Shown piece by piece: positions 11,299 through 19,951 of a DNA stretch of 23,241 nt. Each line of letters opens with the position of its first letter. The first letter of the stretch is position 1. Source of the stretch: Rodentolepis nana (Eukaryota; Platyhelminthes; Cestoda; Cyclophyllidea; Hymenolepididae). The stretch covers positions 7,985 through 31,225 of the forward strand of contig UZAE01012822.1 in the NCBI GenBank assembly GCA_900617975.1, in the 5' to 3' direction. The position numbers were made by a program, and so were the translations under genes. The notes under the pieces were generated by a model. The model saw only the letters and a list, made by a program, of their open reading frames with translations, was not told where the DNA came from and searched no databases.

Positions 11299-12532
11299 GC
11301 TCGTTCGCAATTTTATTTTAAATTACCACTGTTATTAACTTTATTACTTATTGTGCGTTTTTTTATCTCAGTGTGCTTTTCCTCGGCCTTCTAATGGATT
11401 TAACATACATGGACTTTGGTGACTTTATATCTATAAGTAATCCAATAATTTCTGCAGAGTATTTTTAATAAATTCTTCTTGCTTTAAGGGCACAAATTTT
11501 TCCAAATCAGCCGATGAATCAGTGTTCGGATGGTCCGAAATTCGATAACAGCACTATTAAAGTATTTTACATTAGTTGTCCTCCTCATTCGATGTCGTCC
11601 TTTCAATGTAATATATTGATAATCTATTCTAGGATATCTATGAGGAGCTTAAAAAGGAATGGGCTGATGAAAAGCATTACGATAATCCCTGGAAATTTTG
11701 GTATTTATGCATTTTATTAGTGAAGCTAGACTTTGATTTACTAATCGTTAGTTAATTTGAGCTTCCTTGAGATTATTTAGCATGCGACTTCTTTTAGTGG
11801 CTGCAAAATTTTTTGCATCTACCATACTATGAGATGCGCCTTGTTGACATCTAATTATAACCATAATACCTAGTAAAATCTGATGAAATCCAACTCATTA
11901 TGTGGACTTTTGTATATTTTTGTATCTACATTCTGATAAACTTTACAATTGTTTTATACATCTTATCTTGATATTTTGTGTTATTTTTTGCTTTAAATTT
12001 TCTAGGCATCATGAGTGGTCAAAACACGGAGTATGTGCCATAAAAAATAGTAAGATTATCAAAAACCAACATGACTACTTTGCAACCAGTCTTTTACTGA
12101 AGAGGATGTACAATTTCACTCGGTAAGTTTGTGAGCCCTGGAAATTTTGCTGTCATCTAAGTAACCACTTTAAAGTAGTTTTAAAAGTATTAGAACTAAT
12201 GTTATGACTTCTTTGTCATCTAAGTAACCAGTTTTATTTGCCTAACTTCGTATTTGTTATCTTTTCTTCAGAATATTTGCAAGAAACCATATCGTACCCT
12301 CCAATGAAACCCTCTACAATGTCAGTTGTCTTCTTAGTCTTTGTTTATGCATTGTTTGGTTGTATTTCGTGTTGATGAAGTCCCGTTTGCCATATTATTT
12401 AGACTGCCTCCGTTTTGGAAACGATTAGGAACGACATTGGGGTCGACGTGTGGCTACATTGCTCGTGGAAAGTTAGTTGATTGAAATTTTATTCAATTTT
12501 ATTTATATCTTAGTTTATAATATAATGTATTG

Positions 12533-12567
<35 letters not shown>

Positions 12568-15500
12568 CCACTTTTTTCATCTTAGTTACTTTTAATCTAT
12601 AATTTTTTCCTTTTTACGTTTTATTTGAATTGAACTTTCATCTGTAAATCAAATAATGGTTGCACATCGTCGCAAAATTTTGTTTCTCCTTTTGTTTTTT
12701 TTAATACGCAGTAATGAGTAAAGTTATTTCTCTGTAAATTTACGCTTTGAACGAAGGACATCAATTTAGGGTGACAAATGGGCACATTTTGCTCTTTATT
12801 TGATCCCTTTCAGCCTTAGCCAATAATATCAACATTTTCAATAAAATTTCATACAGTTCATTTTGTATTCTTCTAGATCGAAAGAAACACATCACTTTTG
12901 AGGAACTATTTGATTCGCCTTTCTCATCCTTTAAAGTTTTTGCAATTTCAATTACTCCTATGTTTAAATTTCGTGTACAGTTTTGACTCAAGTTAATTGT
13001 TGAGGGTCCATCACAATGTCAAATAGTTCTGCTTTTTACTAAACTTTAATTTGGTAGCTGGATTTTGCGATAGACTTACCTCCACATGGTTCACCCTGGG
13101 CAATGTATACTCATACGGGAAAAAAGTCTATAAGTAGTCAGCTGACTCGCTCTTCTCTTCCCCACCCCTCGACTTTTTATGAGTTTGATGTTCCTCCCCT
13201 CCCCCCCCCCTGTGAAGCCCGATGTCAACTGAAGGGCTAATGTTGACCATCAAAACGCCTGCCATTTGATATAAATAAATAAATTTGGTAGCTTTGGGCT
13301 TGGAAACCAGTTTTCGAATATTTTTGGGTGCTAACTACGTTTCCGGCCTTCTTAACAATTTCTCGAACCTATTCGATTATAAATTTTAAGTGAGTTCAAT
13401 ATTCCCATTCGTTGAAGAAGTGACAATCTCAGAGCTTTCCACTAAACACGTTCTTCATTTAAACTTCGTTTGAATGACTTCTTAATTGGGTTACTTTGAA
13501 TTCATATCTTCATCATTTAATTCTCATTTTTTTAAGTAGAACTTTTATTTCTAACTTAATTAATTAATTAATTAATATAGGGAGGGGGGGGGGGAGGTTG
13601 GAGTTTTGTTCGTTTCTATTTGAAATGTAAATAAGATAAAATCTCAGTGCTGTTTTCACTAGAAATGCAGATTATAATTAACATTCTCAAAACGTTTCTG
13701 ATTTTAATAAAGTCCCATTGAATGGAAGTGATTTTCAGCACTTCTATTTGGAAGAGAAAAAAAATGCTGCATTTGGAAACCTCTAGGATGAAAATGCTGC
13801 TACCTGCTAACCCACTTTGACCAGTTTTTCTAGCCATTACGCCTGGCCATTCCGTTTTGCAGATTTGCATCGATTAACTTCTAAACCGTGACCTTAAATT
13901 TTGCATGCGTTCATTCAAATCTCTTCTCCATTGGGGATCTTATTTGCTTATCTCAGTATTTTTATGTATTTGTTATTATTATTAATTCCCCTAGTCCAGG
14001 ATTTTGAGTTGGGGGGGGGGAGGGGGTTGGGGATTACAAGCACGTAAATAAACCGTCAAGAAAGAGAAAGAAAGTAAGCACGCCTTTTTACTGAGGGTTT
14101 AAATCCTAGTTGTAATGAATTCCATGCGATTGAACGTTTAATTCGCTTTGTATCCTTGCTCATATTTGAATCTTCGTTTGATTATTTCTTTTCCCCGTTT
14201 TCGAAGTTGATATCTATCCCTAAGCTACTGCAATTAGGCAGAGGGCTTAAAAGGGATGTTTTTTTTGACCACAATAAGAATCCTTAATTCTATTAGAATG
14301 GACTTGGTTGCAGTAACCCTTAATTAGCCCTTACTGGCGAATATTTGGTGTAGGCTCTTGATGACGGTACCGGTTGTGGGAGACTTAATGGGATAACCTC
14401 GTGCCATTTTGAATATGAATCCACTGAGATTTGGCCAGAGATTCCTCGTATAGGTCCAACAAAACTACAGTCAATGTGAGACAAAAGAGCGGTAACCTGG
14501 TAGCATATAGGATTCTGCTGATAAGACAGTGCAACCTCGATTGTATTCTGTGCAATTGCTTTTGATACCTTTCCCAGGGAGTAAACTTAAGTTTAGCAAG
14601 ACCGATTTCCTCAGGTTGCTATCATTTATCATTCATCGATCTGTCCTTTTAACCGGTGTATTTAATTTGTCCGGTAATTATGCGTGCAGGATTTTGGGAC
14701 TGCCTGTTGATTGGCCAGATAGGGTCGAAAACAAGTACTGGGATGACTTTACCCATGGTAGGCTCCTCGAGTTCGTGAGCCTCGTTAACTTTGAACCATC
14801 TTCTTCTGATGGTTCTCATTTCAAGCCATCATTTAGAATAACTTTGAGCAACGGTGGTGCAATATTTTAGGGGGCATGTGGCGCGTGTTTTTTTTGCTTA
14901 CAAAAGCTTTATTTTTGTCGATAGATTCCCCAGCATTTTGTAATGTCTTGTGAAATCGAAGCAGTTTTTACTTTCCTCTTTCTTTACTCTCCATATGTGC
15001 TAATTAATGATCATATTTCTCCATTTTAACATATATAAGTAATTAATTATCATTGGTATTCTATAATAGTTGTTTCCTGGGTAAAATTAATTTTTTTGTC
15101 CAACATTGACTTTTACTCTATCCCAGAGGAAGATGCGCGAAATTTGAATTCGGCAAATCGAAATATCCATCTATTGAACATCGTACGACTCAAACCCCCA
15201 AATTAAACGTAGTAGTGACCTTCGATACCTCAAAGTTACCCTCACCACTTTTTGTTTAATCTCCCCCATATTATCTGTTAGATTTTTCTTCCATTCCTTT
15301 CATTTGTTGTTAAAAATTAAAATTTAACATTTTTTTTTAATTTTTGTTGGTATGTAAGTTTTTTTCCCAAATCTTTTCATTTGGTCGTTAAATTAGGACT
15401 GTTGTTATTTGATACTTAATCGCCGAATTTGATATTTTCGCTTTTGAGAAGGCATTTTAAATGATAGAACACATTCTGATTTTTTTACATTTTTTAGAGT

Positions 15501-15659
15501 GGTGAAGAGGCTAAACTGGTGGAGGCCCGTGTATGCGTAGACAAGTCTTTCAAGCTGATTGATTGTCCGAAAGAGTCTTTTCAACTTCAACTCCTCTCTC
15601 CCATTCGGCCTTTGGCATGGACTTCTCCATGTCAAAATGAATTTATCTTCTCTAATTGA
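11106..15659 (+). CDS. RNASET2-like: Secreted ribonuclease T2, eight exons, start-Met exon not identified
   Basis: Join 11106-11298, 11372-11418, 11489-11561, 11633-11700, 12006-12122, 12272-12320, 12403-12471 and 15498-15659, about 258 codons plus TGA, close to the usual 230-260. RNase T2 enzymes cleave single-stranded RNA through a 2',3'-cyclic phosphate in lysosomes or outside the cell. Visible features in order are a hydrophobic signal-like core (FLCLLILLSS), WDYLVLSQSWPPGYC, CAS I with GFNIHGLW, CAS II with FWHHEWSKHGVC (both His and the Glu present), the GVDVWLHC cysteine, and ARVCVDKSFKLIDCP near the C-terminus. N-glycosylation sequons NTT, NST, NFT and NET fit secretion. Flatworm T2 enzymes include the egg-secreted omega-1 of Schistosoma, but orthology is not claimed. 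CAS I has Ala where most members have Pro (GLWA, not GLWP). Confidence 0.92.
11372..11418 (+). CDS. RNASET2-like: RNase T2 exon with CAS I catalytic motif
   Basis: The acceptor is TTTATCTCAG at 11362-11371 and the donor GTGACT is at 11419. It translates as CAFPRPSNGFNIHGL plus two bases of Trp. The His in IHGLW is the first catalytic histidine of the family. Confidence 0.93.
11489..11561 (+). CDS. RNASET2-like: RNase T2 exon with MNQCSDGPKFDNST
   Basis: The acceptor TTTAAG ends at 11488 after a 70 bp intron and the donor GTATTT is at 11562. The first base completes Trp, then AQIFPNQPMNQC. The Pro expected directly after GLW is replaced by Ala. It contains one NST sequon. Confidence 0.85.
11633..11700 (+). 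CDS. RNASET2-like: RNase T2 exon leading into CAS II
   Basis: The acceptor is ATTCTAG at 11626-11632 and the donor GTATTT is at 11701; the intron before it is 71 bp. It translates as DIYEELKKEWADEKHYDN then PWKF, the family helix ahead of the FW-x-HEW motif. It ends in phase 2 inside Trp. Confidence 0.92.
12006..12122 (+). CDS. RNASET2-like: RNase T2 exon with CAS II catalytic motif
   Basis: The acceptor is TTTTCTAG ending at 12005 and the donor is a consensus GTAAGT at 12123. HHEWSKHGVC supplies the second catalytic His and Glu, followed by a helix with HDYFATSLLLKRMYNFT. It has one NFT sequon. Confidence 0.96.
12272..12320 (+). CDS. RNASET2-like: RNase T2 exon with VPSNETLYN
   Basis: The acceptor is TTCTTCAG ending at 12271 and the donor GTCAGT is at 12321. 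It reads RIFARNHIVPSNETLYN, matching the family's IKPSNETY-like turn. Confidence 0.88.
12403..12471 (+). CDS. RNASET2-like: RNase T2 exon with GVDVWLHC
   Basis: The acceptor is TTATTTAG ending at 12402 and the donor GTTAGT is at 12472. It reads TASVLETIRNDIGVDVWLHC then SWK. The Cys pairs in the family with the Cys of the next exon's ARVCVD motif. It ends in phase 0. Confidence 0.9.
12535..12564. repeat. (TA)n microsatellite
   Basis: Fifteen uninterrupted TA units lie 63 bp downstream of the RNase T2 exon ending at 12471. Confidence 0.97.
13060..13281 (+). repeat. Retroposon-like dispersed repeat, copy 3 (sense, internally deleted, 222 bp)
   Basis: It is flanked by a perfect 12 bp direct repeat, AATTTGGTAGCT, at 13048-13059 and 13282-13293. 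It starts with the head TGCGATAGACTTACCTCC and ends GCCTGCCATTTGATATAAAT plus AAATAA. Roughly 100 bp of the middle found in copy 4 is missing. A C10 tract lies within it at 13201-13210. Confidence 0.9.
13555..13577. repeat. (TTAA)n simple repeat
   Basis: About five TTAA units occur just ahead of a G11 tract at 13584-13594, within the RNase T2 last intron. Confidence 0.85.
15498..15659 (+). CDS. RNASET2-like: RNase T2 terminal exon
   Basis: The acceptor is CATTTTTTAG ending at 15497. It reads in phase 0 from the exon ending at 12471. The start SGEEAKLVEARVCVDKSFKL then IDCP is the family's C-terminal strand with its two cysteines. A further 30 residues follow with one more Cys, ending at TGA 15657-15659. 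Confidence 0.95.
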   Translation, partial: SGEEAKLVEARVCVDKSFKLIDCPKESFQLQLLSPIRPLAWTSPCQNEFIFSN

Positions 15660-16140
15660 ATCGACAAGGTATTTGAGTTCTCTCAGGGTCTTGTGAACAC
15701 AATTCTTGAATGTTATGTTTTTAACTTCTGATTTTAATTCATTTGTCGTCTATTTTGACTCCTTTCTTTCTCATTAAGATGCCTCTTGTATATGTAGAGG
15801 TTTCTGCGGAAGTTACTGATTGATCAAATTCTGTTCAGTTGAGGTTGTTTTGCGGTTGAGAAGATCAAAAGCAGTTGCGAAACTTAAGTTACTCCTTAGT
15901 CATTGTCTACTCAAGCTAAAACTATACAGGCTCCAAGAGGATGAAAAGAGAAGACCACTTCTATTATTGAAATTGTCATGAGATTTGAGATTTGATCAAT
16001 AGGGATTCAAGAATAAGATAGTCACTTTATATACAAAGCAATTTAATCAGCTAAAATATCAAAAATAACATCACAGAAACGTCAATGACAGTAAGCGAAG
16101 CTGTAGACAAAGAGGAGAGTGCATAAGTCGAGAGACAGGA

Positions 16141-16269
16141 GTTTGAGAAAGACCCAGCGGATGTGAGATGGAAACAAAGGCATTGGACTCCGACCAAGTG
16201 CCAAATTACTGCCAGTTTATACAGGCAGCGACGGTTGGAAAAGCTAAAAGAATTGGTTCTCCGTTGAGA
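16141..16269 (+). CDS. Possible exon, basic and helix-like, unrecognised
   Basis: An AG (GAGACAG) precedes an open frame reading EFEKDPADVRWKQRHWTPTK and later YRQRRLEKLKELVLR, ending at TGA. Its Arg/Lys and Trp content looks protein-like. No family is recognised. A competing frame from ATG 16168 is open for 86 codons over the same DNA, so at most one is real. It could be a gene fragment or chance. Confidence 0.25.
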
Positions 16270-16810
16270 AGAATGGTGTCTGATGATCATTTGAATATCC
16301 ACGACAAATTTGAAAGAAGGGGTCAATATACACATGGTGATAAAATTCAGCTGTTGAAAACGTTTAAACAATCACTAAGCTGTATAAAATTATTGACTCA
16401 GATCCTGGAAACAATTCTAATCTGCTAAAAGTTTGATCGACAAATACGTCTTTAATTACATTCAACAAAGTCGATTCCTTCACATTAGACACTGAAATCT
16501 TACCGCGCCACAAGAACTGCAGAAGTGTCATTATAATAAGAGCAATTTAAATTAGATTAAGCTTAAAAGCAGTGCTAAATTACACCATGTATTCCTCATC
16601 TTGCTAAGTGCGCAAAAAAATTCTAAACACCATGGAGGATTCATCTATTTACTCTCTCCCTCTCTCGAAAATAAACAGTTTGAAAGCCATGCATTTAATT
16701 GTTCAAATAGAAACTGTATAAATAAACAGTGAAAAGTACTTCAAGCTTAAAATGTATCTATTGTAACTCACCTAGTGTTCTTTGATCTTCCAAGGTAACA
16801 GTTCACCATA

Positions 16811-16881
16811 ATGGGTACCATATTTTGTGAACAGCATTTGCATTTCAACGAACTGGTGAATACTGTTGACAAGTATGGCAG
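16811..16881 (+). CDS. Possible first coding exon, unrecognised
   Basis: ATG 16811 opens MGTIFCEQHLHFNELVNTVD then KYG and runs into a consensus donor, CAG|GTAAGT, at 16881/16882. No matching downstream exon was found on this strand. The antisense frame is also open, so support rests on the donor and residue composition only. Confidence 0.25.
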
Positions 16882-17497
16882 GTAAGTGAATTTTTTGCAG
16901 AAAATGTGATGATTTACTGTTAGGATAAATAATCCACACGGATTTCCTGACTGATCAAGCCCACTATTTCAAAATAAGACACGCGTTTCGTATTGAAGGT
17001 CGTTCAATTTTTCCCTCTCTTAATAACCCGTCGAAGGAAGTTCGGTCGAATAAGAGAGAATTAATGAATAAAAGAATTAAATGAGGGAAGGTTTGAAGAA
17101 ATAGGCGGAAATGTACTTTTTTATCTTTGAAAAGGAAACAAAGTGTAAATCAAATATCAAAGTAAATGCAGAAAGGCATAAACCATAGCCGACCGTATTT
17201 CAGTTTTAGAAGATAAATAACCATTGTATTTTCTAGATTACTGTTCGTAACCCGGAAGAAATATTTCCTGTGATAGTTGGAGTTAAAAGAAGCACCCGAT
17301 GTTACTCCAGCTAGCAAAGACAGGAGGTACAAATTGGCAGGCTTTTGATCTCAGTATTACGAAATTCAGTTACCCGGGAGGTTATTCTTTAGTTTTTACT
17401 AATCACTTTACTAATAAGAAACAATTTTCAATACAAGAGGGGTGGAATATGAAATAAATGTTAGAGACGTCTCTGCAAGAAATAACAATTTGCATGT

Positions 17498-17821
17498 GGG
17501 GTTGAGCGATAGACTTACCTCCACGTGGTGTACCCTGGGCAACGTTTACTCATACGGCAAAATGGTCTATTATTCGGCAGTTGACTTCTGACTTCAAATT
17601 ACCATGACCCCACTGTATATCATATTCGACTACTTTCGCAGTACTCACCTCACCTTTTTTCTACCATATCTACCTTCGTCTTTGAAACACTCTTCTGTTC
17701 CCCCTTCCTCAATTTCGACTTTTTCACTTTGATGTTCCTTACACTCTGTGAAGCCTGAAGTCAACTAAAGGGCTAATGATAACCATCAAAACGCCTGCCA
17801 TTAAAACGAGAGCTTTCTGAG
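17498..17821 (+). repeat. Retroposon-like dispersed repeat, copy 4 (sense, near full length, 324 bp)
   Basis: It is flanked by a 14 bp direct repeat with one mismatch: AACAATTTGCATGT at 17484-17497 and AACAATTTACATGT at 17822-17835. It runs from GGGGTTGAGCGATAGACTTA to CATCAAAACGCCTGCCATTA. Internal inverted arms lie at 17579-17596 and 17749-17766. Here the 3' end lacks the ATAAATAAA tail. Confidence 0.9.
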
Positions 17822-17835
17822 AACAATTTACATGT

Positions 17836-18509
17836 TTGTCGCATGGTTAACTTAATTCTATAAGCCAATTAAACCATATTGGAAAGAGCTCTACTGACAA
17901 CTATTCAGTGGTATAGTGGTATCTGTGGGGCATCGGTTAAATTGTTCGTAAGAAGTTTGGAGAACAGTGTACATCCGGGAGAGCAATCTACTCTGGTCTT
18001 GTGAGTTATTTTTGATGGAGTGGTTAGCATACATGTCTGGCTATTCAGAGATCTTGAGATCAATGCTTATTTTTGCACCGCTGACGAATTTTGATCAAGG
18101 GAATGATTGAGTACGTGTTCCCCTCCAACCAGGTCAAGTGTTATAAACGCATTCGATAATAGGGATGATCATTTATTGGCAAAATTAAAGCTTTCCGTCA
18201 ATCAAGGCTAAATAAAATAGGGTTATAATGATTCCGGTAAAAAGTTTGAATATCGATATCGATTTTTGCTCAATGTAAAGCTACAATTGTTCATTAATAG
18301 CTGAGACACTATTCCCCATTTTAAAAGCAATTTATTATTCATGAGATACTACCTTAATAAAGTAAATAACTTTTAACTCTCCGATGGCAATTCTTAAGAA
18401 TGAAAATTGTTAACCTAAATAACTTTTCATTGGGGTGACAACGACTTAAGTAGCAAAAATGAACACCCATTTAGGTTTATAAATCACGGGTACTATAACT
18501 GATCGAAAA
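17836..18509. other. Flank downstream of the PA28-gamma gene
   Basis: No coding feature is supported. On the minus strand it holds the 3' UTR of the PA28-gamma gene, with a TTTATT (AATAAA on the coding strand) at 18331-18336. Confidence 0.6.
18331..18336 (-). promoter_or_regulatory. Candidate polyadenylation signal of the PA28-gamma gene
   Basis: It reads AATAAA on the minus strand, about 175 nt beyond the stop codon. Others may exist. Confidence 0.4.
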
Positions 18510-19196
18510 TCAATACATTGAATTGAGCGCTTCTAGCCCAGTTGACGAACGAGGATTTAAAATCTTGTCAATATTTTTTGTATAAAGGTCATACAGCCTG
18601 GCATAGTCGTTTCTTATATCTTGTAGGGTCATTTTCATCCTCACGTAGGCCATTTCATCCAATTCAATTAGTGCATCCGTGTATGACCTAACTCCTGGCC
18701 ATTTAATGATCTTACTACTGATTTTCCCTCTAGTCAATAAGTAATCAGAGTAAAAATCCAAGTTAGTTACTACATCTGATTCCGTTTTTGAAGCATCAAG
18801 AATGACTTCTTCTTGAACGGAGACTCCAAAGTTATTTCCATCTTCGATTTTTGGAATGTTCAGTGTGACCCACATTCGTAGAAGTTGGGCATCGTCGTTT
18901 AATTGAAGAAGGAATGGCTTGATTGTGTTGTAAGCGTCAGTAACTGTGGGATTCGATGTTATTTCTTTCGATGAACGCGGAATTTCAGCATTATTTGCCA
19001 TCGAGTCGCTTGAAATCGAACCAAGTGACAGTTTTTTCACTTTTTCCAAATTTGCGGCAATATCGAAAATAGGGGACTTAAGAACTTCAATTACGGATTG
19101 AAGACGCTGTGGTAAAACTTGACTTAAGTGGGCCTCTGCGTCTTTGCTAAGTTGGTTGCGAAATTTATCCACAATACTGTTTACATTCACCGCCAT
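18510..19196 (-). CDS. PSME3: Proteasome activator PA28-gamma / REG-gamma (11S regulator) subunit, single exon
   Basis: This is an uninterrupted 228-residue frame from ATG 19196 to TGA at 18510-18512. It matches the PA28 (11S) family from end to end. An N-terminal helix (VDKFRNQLSKDAEAHLSQ) ends in LPQRLQSVIEVLKSPIFDI. A short low-complexity linker follows (about residues 55-82). The activation loop lies in MWVTLNIPKIEDGNNFG then VSVQEE (about residues 107-129), and the C-terminal helices end with NPRSSTGLEALNSMY. Seven subunits form a ring that opens the 20S proteasome gate without ATP. In animals outside vertebrates the single PA28 is usually gamma-like and nuclear. IEDGNNFGVS and the near-terminal PRSS resemble REG-gamma. 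Human PSME3 is 254 residues, and the linker here is shorter. It has no introns, unlike its neighbours. Confidence 0.97.
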   Translation of the reverse strand: MAVNVNSIVDKFRNQLSKDAEAHLSQVLPQRLQSVIEVLKSPIFDIAANLEKVKKLSLGSISSDSMANNAEIPRSSKEITSNPTVTDAYNTIKPFLLQLNDDAQLLRMWVTLNIPKIEDGNNFGVSVQEEVILDASKTESDVVTNLDFYSDYLLTRGKISSKIIKWPGVRSYTDALIELDEMAYVRMKMTLQDIRNDYARLYDLYTKNIDKILNPRSSTGLEALNSMY

Positions 19197-19610
19197 AATA
19201 GCTCTTTAACCGTTTGATTCCTTAAACCAGTGGGCCGTTTCCAACAGATCATTAGCACGTGTTTAAATCGATCATAAATCTTGCTTTAATGAAAAATTTA
19301 TTCCAACTTGAAGTTAGTAGAAACCTTGGAAAGCTAAAATTCACTCGAGTCCAGTTTAGTAATAGAAAAGTCTTCACTCTTTTGCTAAGAAATACATATA
19401 ACACTTTGATTGAATGTACAATTAAAATGAATGCATTTGGGTAGATTTGATTTTATAGCTACGTTCTCCTAGCCTCTTGTTGCTAATCATATTTTCATGT
19501 AATATTTTCTTCTTATAATTAGCATCAGTTGACGTGTTAGTCCTTGAAATCGGATTTACTGTCTTTCGTTACGAGTGCGGCGAATGGGAAGGCCAACCAT
19601 ACTTTCTAAT
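19197..19610. other. Upstream flank of the PA28-gamma gene
   Basis: It presumably holds the promoter and 5' UTR on the minus strand. No core promoter element was identified with confidence. The 61-codon + strand frame at 19259-19444 has no recognisable content. Confidence 0.5.
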
Positions 19611-19621
19611 CCTCTCATTTA

Positions 19622-19940
19622 TTTATATCAAACGGCAGGCTTTGAAATAGTTATCATTATGCTCTTTAGTTGACTTCGAGCTTCGCAGAGGGGAGGAGCA
19701 TCAAAGGCACAAAAAAGTTCGAGAGGGGGGAGAGAAAAGTGATTCGGAGATGTAAAAGAGACAGATATAAAGGTGGGGAGTAGAGTAAGGTGCGTACTCT
19801 AGAAGTGCTCGAATATGACATACAGTGGGGTCATGGCAGTTTGAAGTTGGAAGTCATCGGCCGATTTATAGACTTTATAGCCGTAAGAGTATACGTTGCC
19901 CAGGGTGCACTACGTGGAGTTAAGTCTATCGCACACCCCG
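19622..19940 (-). repeat. Retroposon-like dispersed repeat, copy 5 (antisense, about 320 bp)
   Basis: It runs from the tail side (TTTATATCAAACGGCAGG) on the left to the head (GTTAAGTCTATCGCACACCC) on the right. Candidate flanking repeat: CCTCTCATTTA at 19611-19621 and TCTCTCATATA at 19941-19951, 9 of 11 matching. This is weaker than for the other copies. Confidence 0.8.
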
Positions 19941-19951
19941 TCTCTCATATA

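Larger units (their letters stand above)
12472..15497 (+). other. RNase T2 last intron (3.0 kb)
   Basis: It contains a (TA)n microsatellite at 12535-12564, one retroposon-like repeat (13060-13281), and G-rich homopolymers at 13584-13594 and 14011-14020. There are two exon-like open segments, at 12877-12996 and 14690-14757. Neither is needed for the enzyme. Confidence 0.75.
15660..17497. other. Intergenic region with two weak exon-like segments
   Basis: No recognised gene. Two short splice-bounded open segments on the + strand, at about 16141-16269 and 16811-16881, are listed separately. The overlapping minus-strand frame at 16051-16371 looks like a shadow. Confidence 0.5.

Noticed and set aside
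11299..11371. Frameshift or pseudogene explanation for RNase T2 between 11298 and 11372
   Set aside because: All later exons keep frame, catalytic residues and cysteines, so decay is unlikely; a GC-AG intron explains the gap.
12877..12996. Terminal exon of RNase T2 at 12877
   Set aside because: It fits the phase, but the exon at 15498-15659 carries the true family motif (ARVCVDKSFKLIDCP). It is kept only as a possible alternative exon.
15405..15635. 76-codon minus-strand frame
   Set aside because: Antisense shadow of the RNase T2 terminal exon.
16051..16371. 106-codon minus-strand frame
   Set aside because: Low-quality hydrophobic composition with no family match; the opposite strand has more protein-like segments.
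17498..17821. Interpretation of the dispersed repeat as a DNA transposon (MITE)
   Set aside because: The flanking duplications vary in sequence and length (12-14 bp), some copies have a one-sided simple tail, and there are no terminal inverted repeats. This fits a retroposon better. The inverted arms are internal.
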